From: Bryoerythrophyllum caledonicum | Lineage: Eukaryota > Streptophyta > Bryopsida > Pottiales > Pottiaceae | Direction: 5' to 3' | Length of the DNA: 64,000 nt | NCBI GenBank assembly: GCA_963971425.1 | Contig: OZ020526.1 | Span: 6,599,976-6,663,975 of the forward strand | Position numbers and translations under genes: made by a program | Shown here: piece by piece, positions 34,813-47,006 of the stretch | Numbering within the stretch: the stretch's first letter is position 1 | Layout of the letters: every line of letters begins with the position of its first letter | Notes under the pieces: generated by a model | Databases searched by the model: none | Told to the model about the DNA's origin: nothing | What the model saw: the letters and a program-made list of their open reading frames with translations, nothing else

Positions 34813-36711
34813 ATGGGGTGGTTCAACGAGGCAGTTTTGGGGTACAAGGCAGTCGAGACAAATGACGACGTCGAAATGGCAGAGCTCGTTGATCATGGCA
34901 CGGTCCATGAGCTGAGGAAGTACTTGTCGAGAGAACATTACCGGAAGGTGAAGCATTACGCGCTCTACGGCCTGTTGATGGTGCTGGGGTTGGTGATGCA
35001 GGCGAACTACTTGGTGTATAAATTCTACATCTATTACCTGCACACCGACGAGGTGCAGCACAGGCCATGGCTGGTGGCGCTGCTCCTCTGCGAGTGTGTG
35101 TACTTCATCACGTCGCTCCTTGCCGCAGCGGACCATTTGCTGCCGCCGAGCAGCCGCCCGGACCTGGGACTCCTCGACACCACGGGCCGGGCGACTCCCA
35201 CCGTCGACATCTTCATCCCGACCTGCAAGGAGCCGACCGACGTGCCTGTGGAGGCCGTCAAGGCCGCGCTCGCCGTGGACTACCCGAAGCGTCTGTTCAG
35301 AGTGTTTGTTCTTGACGACGGCGGCGACGACGCGCTCCGGGCATTCTGCGAGGAGGTGGACGTGGTGTACATCCGCCGGGAGGAGCACGACAACTTCAAG
35401 TGCGGCAATATGAACAACGGGCTGAAATCCTCGGAGGCGGAGTATGTGGTGATGATGGACGCGGACATGATCCTGCATGCGAGCTACCTACGGCGTCTCC
35501 TGCCGCACATAGTGACGTCGCCGGAGGTGTGTTTCGTCCAAATCCCGCAAGCATTCTACAACGTCCCCATCGGCGACCCGCTGAACGACTCGTGCATCAT
35601 GGGATACGATAGGGTCCTCTCAAACCGCGACAGTGTGGGGACCGCGACATGCGTCGGGACGGGGACGCTCTTCCGGCGCAAGCACCTGGATGAGATAGGT
35701 GGCTTCCAGCCGCAGTCCATCACGGAGGATACCATGACGGCGTACACACTCTTCAACCAGGGGTATGAGTCCGTGTACCTGACCGAGAAGCTGCAGATCG
35801 GGCTGACGCCATGGACGTTCGAGGGCTACATCAAGCAGCGGACGCGCTGGGGGAAAGGCGCCATCCAGCAATTCTCGGCCTCGTGGCGCGCGTGCCTGGG
35901 CCCCCGCAGCCGCCTCAACCTGGCGCAGAAGCTCTATTACTTCTACCACACGGGATACTACTTCGTCTCCTTCATCAACGTCCTCCTCGTGGCCATCCTG
36001 CTCGCCGCGCTCGCCTTCAACTCCGACATCTCCGTCGGCACAGACCTGGAGAATCGAATCCTCATCAAGAACCTCGCGCTCTACCTCATCTCCGTGCGCC
36101 TCGCCTGGATCGCCCTCTGGCTCAACATTCCGCAGGGCGTGATGATGCGCAACCGCGAGGAGTCGCACTTCTGGTGGATGACGCCGTACTACCTCAAAAT
36201 GTGCGTCGACTCCCTGCGCGACTTCAAATCCACCTTCAGCTTCGTCCCGACCAGCAACATCGACCGAGGAGCCGCCGCCACCGCGGGGACGCTGTCCTGG
36301 AAATGCGACCAAGTCAAATGGCACCTGGGGTTTGTCGCCGTCGCCACATCCGTGGTGGCATTCCGCACCTACCACGCGGCGTTCCGGAGCTCCGACTGCG
36401 CCGAGGCCTTCCTCGTCGCGGGCCTCTCGCTGTTCGTCCTCTGCCTGACGGCCCACGTGATGGTCCCGGTGGCGTTCGTCTTCGGCTCGTTCAACTTCAA
36501 GCCGGCGCAGCGGAAGGAGCTCATCCGCTTCGATCACCACGGCGTGCCGCAATTCACTCCGGCCGACTGCGTGCCCAAATGGTCCTGGACCGTGGTGCCG
36601 TACGAGATGCTGTCGTGGGTCACCCTCATCTTCTGGTCCGCAGTGCTGGTGTTTGTCACCAGGAACACGGACGGCGGCCATAGCCTGTATTACTGGTGCA
36701 AAGCAGCTTGA
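34813..36711 (+). CDS. GT2 processive glycosyltransferase (fungal/BcsA-like synthase)
   Basis: Single exon, 632 residues, GC-rich. A membrane polysaccharide synthase of family GT2. Two N-terminal TM segments (about 48-76 and 84-110) precede a cytosolic catalytic domain with the D,D,D,QxxRW set: VLDDGGDD (168-169), MMDADM (216/218), SITEDT (305-306) and QRTRWGKG (342-346). About five or six C-terminal TM segments follow. It lacks the zinc finger, plant-conserved and class-specific regions of plant CesA, and resembles bacterial BcsA and the fungal TFT1-type synthases. A moss relative of that group is reported to make a cell-wall arabinoglucan, so a (1,3;1,4)-beta-glucan-type product is possible. 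Substrate is inference. Lack of introns and high GC suggest transfer or retroposition, probably old. Confidence 0.85.
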   Translation: MGWFNEAVLGYKAVETNDDVEMAELVDHGTVHELRKYLSREHYRKVKHYALYGLLMVLGLVMQANYLVYKFYIYYLHTDEVQHRPWLVALLLCECVYFITSLLAAADHLLPPSSRPDLGLLDTTGRATPTVDIFIPTCKEPTDVPVEAVKAALAVDYPKRLFRVFVLDDGGDDALRAFCEEVDVVYIRREEHDNFKCGNMNNGLKSSEAEYVVMMDADMILHASYLRRLLPHIVTSPEVCFVQIPQAFYNVPIGDPLNDSCIMGYDRVLSNRDSVGTATCVGTGTLFRRKHLDEIGGFQPQSITEDTMTAYTLFNQGYESVYLTEKLQIGLTPWTFEGYIKQRTRWGKGAIQQFSASWRACLGPRSRLNLAQKLYYFYHTGYYFVSFINVLLVAILLAALAFNSDISVGTDLENRILIKNLALYLISVRLAWIALWLNIPQGVMMRNREESHFWWMTPYYLKMCVDSLRDFKSTFSFVPTSNIDRGAAATAGTLSWKCDQVKWHLGFVAVATSVVAFRTYHAAFRSSDCAEAFLVAGLSLFVLCLTAHVMVPVAFVFGSFNFKPAQRKELIRFDHHGVPQFTPADCVPKWSWTVVPYEMLSWVTLIFWSAVLVFVTRNTDGGHSLYYWCKAA

Positions 36712-37455
36712 GACCTCCTCGCACATCGTTGCCCACGCATCGATTTGACAAATTCATGATCTTGAGACTCTGTTGCGAAACGAATCCATCCTCGACCAAC
36801 TTCTCCATTTCCGAGAAGCATGACTCGCTCGTTCAACTACTGACGCAAATGGAGTCATTCTTTTTGAGGAATCCACCGGAAAGATCCGAGTGTAGTTGAT
36901 TGTAACTCGAGGGTACAATTGCCGATGCGAGTGCAAGATGAGCAGTGACTATTATACTTAACAAATGACAATAACAGAGGTTGCCAAGTTTAGAAAGAAC
37001 CGTTGGCCTCGTCGAATCGTTTGCAGTCTTGAATGGAAGTCGACTGATTGCAGCTACCTGTTTGATCGCCATCCGTAACGGTAACTGCAATGCGATGACA
37101 AGCCGCCGCCCTGAACGCGGATTTCCAGAAGACGGTCCGTTAGTGAACTTCGACTTCTCCATTTCTGATAACTAATCTATTCTGTGAAATGAACCCATCA
37201 GACCGTTTGCAATTCCAGTGGTCCCGGAATTCTGCCGAGCGAGCCGAACAGTCGCCGTCTCGCATCCCTTTATCAGCTCGTACTCTCGACAGAACAATCA
37301 CATTCACCCCAGCATCTCTCAAGCTCGCACTCCAGTTGAATTCTTCCGTGTCTGCGGTCTTGGTTTTGTATCTGCTGCTAGAGTTGGAGCTTTAGGTTAC
37401 GGATTGGCTGGAACGCTCATCGGAGGAGTGCCTGACGTCGTCCTCGCCGAGCATC
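36712..37455. other. Intergenic between GT2 and HMA genes
   Basis: No gene recognised. It includes the GT2 3' UTR and the promoter of the HMA gene. Confidence 0.5.
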
Positions 37456-38110
37456 ATGCCTGAGGTAAGATCCATCGATCTCACAATGCGGCTCCCCAAG
37501 AATCCTTTCTGGAATGGATTGACGATCTGACCCATTTCACTGAAACTGTCCTCCAGACTACCGTGCTCAAGGTGCTCCTGCACTGCGACGGATGCGTCTC
37601 GAAAGTGAAGCGTCACATCCGTAGACTAGAAGGTAAGCCGAGTCGTGATTACATCAACGTCGTCTTCGCTTCTTTCTGCTGTACCGGACTCTGATTCGTG
37701 TGCGGGATAATCTAGGTGTGGAGTCCTTCCATGTGGACCAGAAGAACTCCAAGGTGACCGTGTACGGCACCGTGAAGCCGCAAGTGGTGCTGGACAAGGT
37801 GCTGCGCGCCGGCAAGACGGCGGAGTTCTGGCCCGAGCCGCCAGCGGTGCCGGTGGAAGCCAAGGAGCTGGTGCCCGAAGCGGTGGGCGCGAAGAAGAAG
37901 GCGGCCGACGGGGAAAACGGTGGCAGCGCCAAGAAACAGAAGAGCGCCGCGGCCAAGTACCACGAGTCTAGCGTTGAGCTGGAGGAGTTCGACGACGGCG
38001 ACGGCGAGATCGTGGATGTGCCGGCGCTCGAAGCCGACGAGTCCGAGGAGAAGGGGCTCATGGACAAGCGACCTGCGTCGAAGAAGGCAGCCGGCAAGCG
38101 GAGAGGCTGA
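37456..38110 (+). CDS. Heavy-metal-associated (HMA) domain protein
   Basis: Three exons: 37456-37464 (ATGCCTGAG only), 37557-37632 and 37716-38110, giving 159 residues. The HMA fold occupies about residues 4-70. Its metal-binding motif is LLHCDGCVSKVKRHI (Cys13 and Cys16), and the later strand reads VESFHVDQKNSKVTVYG. The second half is low-complexity: Ala/Glu/Lys-rich with an acidic patch (EEFDDGDGEI) and a basic end (KKAAGKRRG). This resembles plant HIPP/HPP proteins, but there is no C-terminal CaaX box, so it is the non-prenylated (HPP) type. The basic tail could act as a nuclear signal. The three-codon first exon is supported by canonical splice sites and conserved frame. Confidence 0.8.
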
Positions 38111-38470
38111 GTGCGCTACCTTCCATTCTTCTCCTCCTCACCGGCTCACACCTTGTGACTGCTTGTACATACTCCATCGCCACTCACTCCTCTCCCTCGA
38201 CACATACTAGTGTCGCCATTTCTCCTTCCTCGCGTCAAATCCTTCGCACGGAACACATCCTTCACGTCGAGTTCAGAACTGGCCTCTTCGAGAAACTGGC
38301 CTACTCCATATTTGCGGTGAAGGAATAGATCGAAGAGACGAGTGTTGTCCTGCCGATATAACTAGCATATCCACGTGCATGTGTCATTTGGACGTGCATG
38401 GGAGTAGTTTTGTTGTAACTTCGGCCGACACTTGGTTGATAGTTGAACCCTGGACCTCACATATAAATAT
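38111..38470. other. Downstream of the HMA gene
   Basis: 3' UTR and intergenic sequence, no gene seen. Confidence 0.45.
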
Positions 38471-38487
38471 CACTCTAGTTGAGCTTT

Positions 38488-38632
38488 GTGTTGCAGCAGT
38501 CTCTTGCAGTACTACTCATTCTCTTTTTGCAGTCTTTTTACTACTCATTCTCTTTTTGCAGTCTTTCAGTGTCTTTATGTTGCAGTCTCTTCATGTCTAA
38601 GCAGTCTCTTGCAGTACTACTCAGTCTCTTAC
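38488..38632. repeat. Imperfect tandem repeat of gcagtctct words
   Basis: gcagtctcttgcagtactac occurs twice, and actactcattctctttttgc occurs twice. A local duplication tract, noncoding. Confidence 0.7.
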
Positions 38633-38689
38633 TGTTGTGATTTGGATTCTATGTGAATTGGAATTTAATGTGAGTTACTTGCAATACCA

Positions 38690-39910
38690 AGACAACTCCT
38701 AAAGGACTAAGCCATTTTAGAGGAATATGTACTCCATTGATTGAAAATTGCCAAGATGAATCTTTTGAGAATGCAACTGTAGGATCTGAGGTAAATATAT
38801 ATGACATACTCTAGTAAGATTTTTGTGAACTTTGACTTTACAGATTGAAAGATAATTGCCATCGAAGTGAACAATGTGTCCTCCAAATGGACATTGATTT
38901 CTTCAAGCGTTAAAATTGTTATGGACTAAAAATTTGAGAAAGTGGGTCAGTCCACAATTTCATTACAGTCTACAATTTCATTACACATTCCAACTCTCTA
39001 TGCTTCTATCTAAACTATTAGAGTTGTCTATGCTTCTCAAACTCATAGATTTGTCTAAATTATTAGAGTTCTTGACCTCATGTTTTGCTCAACTAAAGCT
39101 ACATTTCTGGAAGTTACTATTCCAACATGCACAAAAGTAGTATATATGTAAATAGCACCTAAACAATCATACAATCGTTTCCACCTTTTTTGTAGTATTT
39201 AAAAAATCAAAATCAAAATTGGAATGAGTTATGGTAATGGTCAATAAGGAATCATACTTTCGCATTGTGCACCGTTGCAATTCTTCACAATCACAATCCA
39301 CATGACAGAAGGAATTGGTACACCACAACTTTAGTTGATGTACTCACATTTTGCACATTTGGCACAAGCTTGCTATTTGGTCCAAATTGAGTCAAAGACA
39401 TTTTATTATTTTGTAAATTCAATTTCTTATGAAATCCTAATTCAAACAGTGAAAACCCCAAAGGGATGTTTTGTCCTTTGGAGAACAATTGTTATTCTCG
39501 GAAGGTTCCTATGATGCCAATTTTGCTCACAAAATTTTGAAATTTCTCATGAAGATGTGCCATGGTATTGGCTTTCTCTCATGGAAATATAATTCTTTTT
39601 CACATCAGACTTCTAGAATGAAAGCTATGCAATTGTGAGTTCAAATTGTTGGACTTTTATTTTGAGGCGACTCCAAAACTTTTGCTATGACCATCTAGGG
39701 ACACTAATATTTTTTATACAAATACATAATATCATAATGTTTTGAGATTGTAAAAAAAAATTGTCTTTAGTGTGAGAATTTCATTCTAACACAGGTAAAA
39801 CATTTTCACACATTGTTGGATAGGGTACCAAAAAAACTTCTTCATTTCTACATAAAAGCTAACTATTTTATTTTTATTCAATTTTTATTTTTATTTTTAC
39901 TACAACTATT
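38690..39910 (-). repeat. Decayed TTAA-family repeats, mainly inverted
   Basis: 38693-38810 matches 10632-10745. From about 39250 to 39870 the complement matches parts of the central family at 20300-21300, e.g. cattttcacacattgttgg and ggtaccaaaaaaacttctt at 39802-39841 are the complements of blocks at 21170-21210. Boundaries are uncertain. Confidence 0.5.
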
Positions 39911-40161
39911 ATTTTATCATGACCCACTTTATGGAAATCACTGTAGTATGGCCATGCCTGCATCGATTGGAGATCAGAGAGATGCATTGCAGAACTATCG
40001 CAGAGCTCAAGGTGCAATCTAAAGACCATAACAACAACCGCCAATCATGGAAAAAGTTACTACAGGTAGAGCACCAAATTTGAGCCGTGTAGGCCTTAAA
40101 GGATCAAACAAACTTGGAGATTGATAAGATGGTATTAAGAAATACAAGAATGTGAAATGGT

Positions 40162-40922
40162 ATAACCCTTTAGCGCCCAAGTCATGTTTCTCCAAAACCA
40201 AGATATGTGTTGATTTTTTTCTTTGGACTAACCTCGAAAAAAATAGAATGCCTAATTTTAGTATCCAACCTTACAACATTCAATCTCAACCCATGACTTG
40301 AATTTGGGAAAAATTTGCACAACATCCAACGGTTGATGGAATGAATTATAGTGTTTAAAGTTACCGTAATTTGGTAATGAAAATTGTCGGCTTTAGAGGG
40401 TATACTACTTTATCCATCAATAGATTCTTGCAAGAATTTTTGCACTTTGAATAAAAAGTTCACAAGTGCACTAGGTCTGCATTGACATATCATATGTGAA
40501 GAAAGCATTTATACATGATTATTGTTAACTCTTGTCTACATAATTGTATAGAAAAATGTCCCAAACTTATACAAATCAAAACGGAAGTTTTGTACGCAAT
40601 GAGAGAGATCAACAATCACAAAAAATGAAGAATCTCATAAAGACAAATTCCAATCAAAATTGAAGACCAAGATCACTTTGCATGTGTACGAAATACAACA
40701 TCGTATGCAGCATGGTATTCGATGTGTTTTGTGCCGTATTCCTAGCTTTTCGAGGAGTTCTATCACTCCAAATCATGATCTAGTTTTTGTGGAGTGTTCA
40801 TGTAATGTGTGCGCAAATCTGAACCTCACATTTCACAACCCAATTCCTCATGGATTTCATGCAAATTGAGTTGTAACACCACAAGAGTCCCATTTTGGGT
40901 CTTGTGGGCACTAAAGGGTCAA
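40162..40922. mobile_element. TTAA-type element with 15-bp inverted ends
   Basis: The left end ACCCTTTAGCGCCCA and the right end TGGGCACTAAAGGGT are inverted with a single mismatch. The flanking four bases are now ATAA and TCAA, each close to TTAA. About 760 bp with no coding capacity. Confidence 0.6.
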
Positions 40923-41099
40923 GGTTTAGGAGTTAGGGAGAGGACAAAAAATATTGAGAAATGGTAGAAAGAGGAGACACGTTGTTCTATTCCATGCATT
41001 TTGCAGGGGAATAATATAGTACACCCTCACATCCCTTCACTTTCAAGCGGTTCTGCTGAAGTGGTTCGATGTCTGGACTGAAGAACAAAAATCATCGCC

Positions 41100-44000
41100 T
41101 TACCCAACAACACTAGTACATCGCCTCTTGCCTTGAGATAATGCTGTGACTACTGCTTGCAACTTTGCTATGACGTCATCCGTGTCCACCCCTGCTCCCC
41201 AGAAAACAAAAACAGAAAAGAAATGACATCAAAACCATTATTCCTATCAATTAGTTTGTTTGAATTTAGGAGGAAAAAGGTTTGTCCAGTTATTTGCAAA
41301 GTGAGGCAAAAGATACCTCTTTTCTCATTTTAAAACCAGTGAGATTTATGACATCTAAAAAGGCAGCTAAAACTACTTCTAACTTGAGTTTAGACACATT
41401 TACTTACTATTCAGAGTAAGGGAAAAAAGTAGTGTCATAGATCAAAAGACCGGTATCTTCTCACAGAGAACCCAATGTGCACAACAAACCAAAAGGATTG
41501 TTGTTTTCTGAAGGAGAAGGTGTGTTTTAGTTGGCATACCTTGAGGAGCACTCGCGACCTCGTCCTCATCAATGACATACAAGTGGTCATTCTCTCGGAT
41601 AACTCTAATGTCGTCAATTTCAGCCGCCTCTTTACTCAACACCTTGGTGGGATGGTTACCGAATTTCTCACCTGCAATTTGACCACCAGTTTAAACCAGG
41701 GTCAGGGTTTGAGGTTTAAGGTTTAGGGTCTTCTTCTGCCATGGAAACGCACCAGAAAAGAAACCAACGGAGAAAAGCCAAAACAAGTGATATCAGAATC
41801 ATCAAAGAATGAGGAGAGTTCTAGATCAGAATCATCAAAAAAGGAGGAGAATTCTAGATCAGAGTCATCACAGACTGAGGAACAAGAGGAAAGGAAAAGC
41901 AACTGATTTCAGAGTCAAAGAATGAGGAGAGTTCTAGATCAGAGTCATCACAGACAGAGAAACAAGGGGAAAGGAAAAGCAACTGATTTCAGGATCATCA
42001 AAGAATGAGGAGGAGTTCTAGATCACGTACTCGCAAGTTTGAGGAGGTCGGGGATGGATTTCGGCAGCACAACGACCTTGCCGACGCCCGTCACGTCCTT
42101 GTTCCAGGGGTGGTGCGCGTGAAGGATGACACGCATCTCGTCAGGGCCCGCCAGAGGCAGGACCTGGTGATGAGAGCTGGGGACGTTGCGGCCCTGGCGC
42201 TGCCGCAGGGGAGTAAGGAGGGCGCCCGTGGGCTGCTGCTGCTGCTGGGTGAAGGAATTCTGGCCCCGCATCGTCATGAGGCGCCCCCGAGCCGACTGCT
42301 TCCGCATCAGCGTGTGGATCGTCCTCTCGCCCACGGCAGAGGCTCTGGTCCCCGGACTCGGCGGAGGCGACGATGGCTCGTCAATCTGTACAGTGAAGTG
42401 CAAGATATTATCAGAGATTAGCCTGTAAAACTCCGAAGAAAAAAACACGGGATGAAGGAACTGAGACTCGACAGTACTAGATTAAGGAAAGTAACTTCCG
42501 AATGTACTCTCAGTGCCTTGAAGATTAGATGAAGTAGAATTATGATTTCCAGATGAGGAGCCACGGGAGTGAAGTACTACTTCACCTGGAACTCGACAGT
42601 GGAGCTCCCTCGCCTTGCAATTCTAGTTCTGGAGTTGGAACCACCGCCAACCGACTCCTTGGGTGCGTCGCAGCTCTCCTCGCGCCCAGGCTGCGCTCTC
42701 AAGAACGCGATGATCTCCGGGTGCTTGTCGTAGCGTTCCGCCAGCTCGCAGGGGGAGGGGATACCGTCCTCCTCGCAGACCACCTTGAAGTGCGCGTCGG
42801 CGCCCCGGGACACCAGGAACTTCACCATGTCCAGGCGCCCCTCCGTGACGGCGATGTGGAGCGCGTTCAGCCCCTCCGCGTTGCTCACGCGGTTCACGTC
42901 GGCGCCGTACTTGAGGTAGTCCTCAATGAGCTCCTTGTTGCCGTCCAGCACGGCTTGCCCCAGGTACACGCCCATGTCGGCGTTCTTCAGGGTGGCGCCG
43001 TTGTCGTGGAGGAGCTTCGTTATGGCTGTGTCGCGCGCTATGAGCGCTTCAACTAGTGGGACCTTCCCGTCCGCATCTGTGAGCAGACAAAGGAATTCAG
43101 GTCCCTAGACAGAACACAAGAGGATTCAGGTTTACACATGGGAGACCCAACGTACCACACTTGTTCGGGTCAGCTCGATATTCCAGCAGCACCTTGACAC
43201 ACTCCTCGTAGCCTTTGGAGGCAGCAACGAGCTGGTAGCAACCCAAACCAAACGTGAGAACACGCGAACCGGAAACGAAACAGAACTCATGAAGAGGAGA
43301 TTTCAGTCACAACGCAATTGTGTGCAAATTAGCATCAACAAGATGGTCATACCCTCTTCAAATCAATGAATTCTTTTTCACATACTTGTTTTTTCATTAA
43401 GATCATGTACGAGCAGGAGACAGGAAGAGAAGGGGCTTACAAGAGCTGTTCGGTCGCAGTAGTCTGTCTTGTCCACGTCTGCGCCCTTGTTCAAGAGCTG
43501 CTGCAGGAGCTCCACGTTGCCTCCTGCCGCGACGGCGCACAAGCTCGGCTCCGAGATCTCGCTGCCCTCGGCCAGGAGAAGCTCGATCTCCGGGGACATT
43601 TCCTCGAATCGAGGATCCTCAGCTTCTCTCAACCGCTGCACGACGAGACAAGGAAGAGGCTCAGTCACAGATAAACCCTCAAGACTAAATCGTAACCGAG
43701 GGGAAGTAGTATCTGCACCTGCAACAGATTATCAACGATTCTTTCGCCGTCTTCCTTGTACTGTGCCACGATGTTCATGAACACAATGCGATCAAGTCGC
43801 AAGAGCTGCGAGAGCTTCTTGCTGCGCGCTGTGAAGGGCTGCGGCATGTAGCACAGCACGCCAATCTCGCCGATCACGTCGCACCCTCTGGCCGTCGTCA
43901 GGTACTGCCAACACCAGCACCTCACACCTTTAGAAACACCACAACTTCAGAAACTATCAACTTGATGAGAAGAAGAAGAAAAAAAAACAAGGATTGAGGA

Positions 44001-46376
44001 AGAAAAACAACAGGGTTTGGTGAAGAACATACTCGCTCTGATTCTCCATCCTGCTTGTGGGAAAACACCTCCTGCAACCAATCAGCCAGGCATGTTAACA
44101 ATGCGGCTTTTGACAAATTTAAAAGAACTCCTTTGAAGTAAACAGGTTTGTGGTGTAACAAGACTCCACGTAATTGAAAAGTTCGATTCACGTAGTCATG
44201 GAACTTACGACTGAGCCGTTCACAACGATGTAAAACTCGGAGGGGGCCGAGTTGACCAGTATAATGTCCTCCCGAGGAGGGAAGAATTCGACCTTCATCT
44301 CCGACACCTTCACACAAAGATCAGCCAACGTTATGTCGAGGACGATGCGAATACTTCAAACCTCATGTTCATTAGCAGAATGAAGTAGTATTCAGAGAGA
44401 TCAACGCACCAGCTGAGTGCGGAAATTGAGCGACGTGCCCTTGAAGATATAGACTTGCGAGATGGAATCAAGGAACAGCGTTTGCGCAACTGAGGACCGA
44501 ATGGCCTTGGGAAGGGTGGCTATGGTGTTCTCGTGTTGCAAGCTATCAGATCTGAATTTGACCTGCATGTGGGAAATCATCTGCTCCTGCAGGTGGAACG
44601 GCAACTGATTCCGTGTCGAGAATTCCACCAACGCTTGCACCGAATCACGCTGCATCATCAAACAACATCATCAAACACATCCAGGCATCGAATTCATCGT
44701 CATAGGCTTCGCAGCAGACCCAAATGAGACTACTTACATATTGTCGAGTCCGGGCCGTGAGGCGAGTAATGAGGTTGGTCATGTTTCCGATGATGTACGC
44801 CGTAAGCGCCAGGTTGAGCAACATGTAAAAGATGTCGTAGATCATCTCGCCTTTGTTGACGGGGTGGAGGTCTCCATAGCCCACGGTGGTAAGCGTGGTG
44901 ATGGACCAGTACATGGACACAACGTACCGCGTCCACAGCGACTCCTCTCGGAAATCCGGAAGCACGGATCCTATCCATGTTTGGTCTTGTTTGCTCCTCG
45001 GGTGACGCTCCGATAGCAAGTAGAACGAACAGGCCGAGCAGTGACACGTGAACAACGTAACCTGTCCCCACAGACTTTCATTAAATCCTTCAACTATTTC
45101 TGCAAACCTTTCTAGATGCAAAACTTTCTATCTCCAGAACCGGCACTTGTGTAGATGCAGTAGGCACATGAGTAGACAAATTGGTGATTGTTGTTCTCTA
45201 CTCATGTAATAAATCTACGGCATCCACACAACAGTGCCTTAAAACTGCTGATGTAACAATTACACCTATTATTACAACTGTTGAGCGTAGGAAATGAGAC
45301 ATAAGCACGAGACTGAGAGCTTTTCATACCAGGAACAATTTGACGCAACGAGTCCAGAAGTAACTGAATTTCACATTCTTTTCCACCCTGCAACATGGTA
45401 AGCGCACAGATGAGACCATTCTCTTGATACCCCCACTACATCTACACAATAGAATCTATTGTTAACATAAAGCATGATTTATAGAAAACTTAGAATTTGC
45501 ATCTAGAAAGTTTGTGCAAATGGTACTGGAAACTGTCAATCGATAACAACCATAGGTTATCATGACGGGATTGTTGGAAGCAGCAAACAACAACTTGCGA
45601 AGAGAAAATCCTCAGATCCTCACCTTGCAAAGATAGCACTGACACGGCGGAGTCGCCAGAGACGCAACAAGTTGACCAAGCTGGAGGCGAAGCCTGTTTG
45701 GTACTTGCCCGTGAAGATGGCCAGCACGGCAGCCAAGGGAATGGTGGAAACAACGTCCAAAATAAACCATGACCTCAAATACCTGCAAAACGAGGAACAC
45801 CACACGTTCAAGAGAACAATAGCACACAACTGGCAAACAATGGAAGCCTCACCTCCCATAGCCTACTTGGTTCATTACCTGATGGCGATCTTCTTCAAAT
45901 CGCTTTCCAGGAGGAATGTTGCAGGGTCCAGATACGCGACGAAGAAGGTGAGCACTATGTCGATGAGGAACATGAAGTTGACGACGTTGTCGACGACCAA
46001 GAGCGCGCCTCGTGGGTGCTGTACGAACCCGAACTGGAACGGGGACACCCACGCGGAGTAGAACACCAAAATCACCAACCAGTACTGCCAATACCTGCAA
46101 ACAACATGGAATGCGTGACGAGGAAGATGAGTGGCTTAAACCCTAACATTCTATGGGCCATACACACCTGTACCGTTTGTTGTAGGGACTGACGACATGT
46201 TTGCCACTGATGACGTTCTTCTGGCTCTGGTTGGAGCCCAGCGCCGGCAACATGCCGCTGCTGTAGGCATGGCTGTAGATGCTGGGCGCGGACCCCTTCC
46301 GCAGCTGGTGGCTCCGCTTCACCACGCCCAGCGCGACCAGCACTCGGTCCACCGCCCCTTTCACCCTCCCCATCAT
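41100..46376 (-). CDS. Shaker-type K+ channel, AKT1-like
   Basis: Plasma-membrane voltage-gated K+ channel. Fifteen exons: 46168-46376, 45879-46094, 45624-45782, 45330-45387, 44738-45061, 44410-44649, 44209-44307, 44033-44071, 43719-43904, 43441-43635, 43156-43231, 42586-43076, 42031-42385, 41540-41671, 41100-41191. The lengths total 2,871 bp, an exact open frame of 956 residues with canonical splice sites. Domains: S1 about 74-92, S2 102-120, S3 146-165, Arg-rich S4 [14 protein letters not shown] about 178-192, pore filter TTVGYGD (to 278), S6 about 285-310, C-linker and cyclic-nucleotide-binding domain (about 323-500), ankyrin repeats (about 530-740), a Gln5 run (811-815), and a C-terminal KHA domain split by the 41672-42030 intron. 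C-linker wording such as [12 protein letters not shown] favours the inward-rectifier AKT/KAT group over SKOR/GORK. Rectification is inferred. Confidence 0.92.
41790..42020. repeat. Intronic minisatellite in the K+ channel gene
   Basis: Units built on gagttctagatcagagtcatc plus a variable spacer recur about five times inside the penultimate intron. The last unit runs to within a few bases of the exon 13 splice donor at 42030. Confidence 0.75.
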
Positions 46377-47006
46377 CCCACTCTCTCACCCAAACCCCTC
46401 CCTCCCTTTCTCTCACCCCACATCACCAAGAGCCCATCTTCGGCCTCCAAACCACCACCTTGAGAGCCATGAAATTCAGCAACCCCGCCTCCGAAAGCTC
46501 AACCTCCAACGCTGCTGCACATGAGAGAGGCTCAAAAGGCTCCCACGACGAACATGTCAACTGAAGACAGAGAGCGAGAGAGAGAGAGACAACTTGAATT
46601 CCCACCCACTGAACATGTCAATTGTTTTGGTTTTGGCGAAACGTGAGCAGTGCATGAGTTCCCTCATCTTTCTCGTCTTGGATGGAGGTTGCATCGAAGT
46701 GCGCGTGAAGTTTTTCCGCCCCACCACAGAAGCTTGGGAGATGGCGACAACAACATGGATTCCACGTCAGGGACAGCGAGCAACAGAGACGATGAAGAGA
46801 TGACGATGGTGCAGATCGAAGAGAATGGAACTGGATTTGAAGAGAATGAGAATTTGACACGGGATTGCTTTTCATTCTCGTTTGGAATTTACGCCAAAAA
46901 GTGTCGATCCATTCTCTTTGGGAATATTCGAGGACAGAAGTGTCCATTTGCCAAATCTCAACCGAATTCCCTGGAATTTCTGAGAAGGTGTTAGATTGTG
47001 TACTTA
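46377..47006. promoter_or_regulatory. Upstream region of the K+ channel gene
   Basis: A C/T-rich leader lies directly upstream of the start, and an agag microsatellite at 46568-46590. No separate gene recognised. Confidence 0.4.

Noticed and set aside
35620..36726. Long antisense open frame opposite the GT2 gene
   Set aside because: It is a high-GC shadow of the GT2 coding sequence, with no domain and no conserved start.
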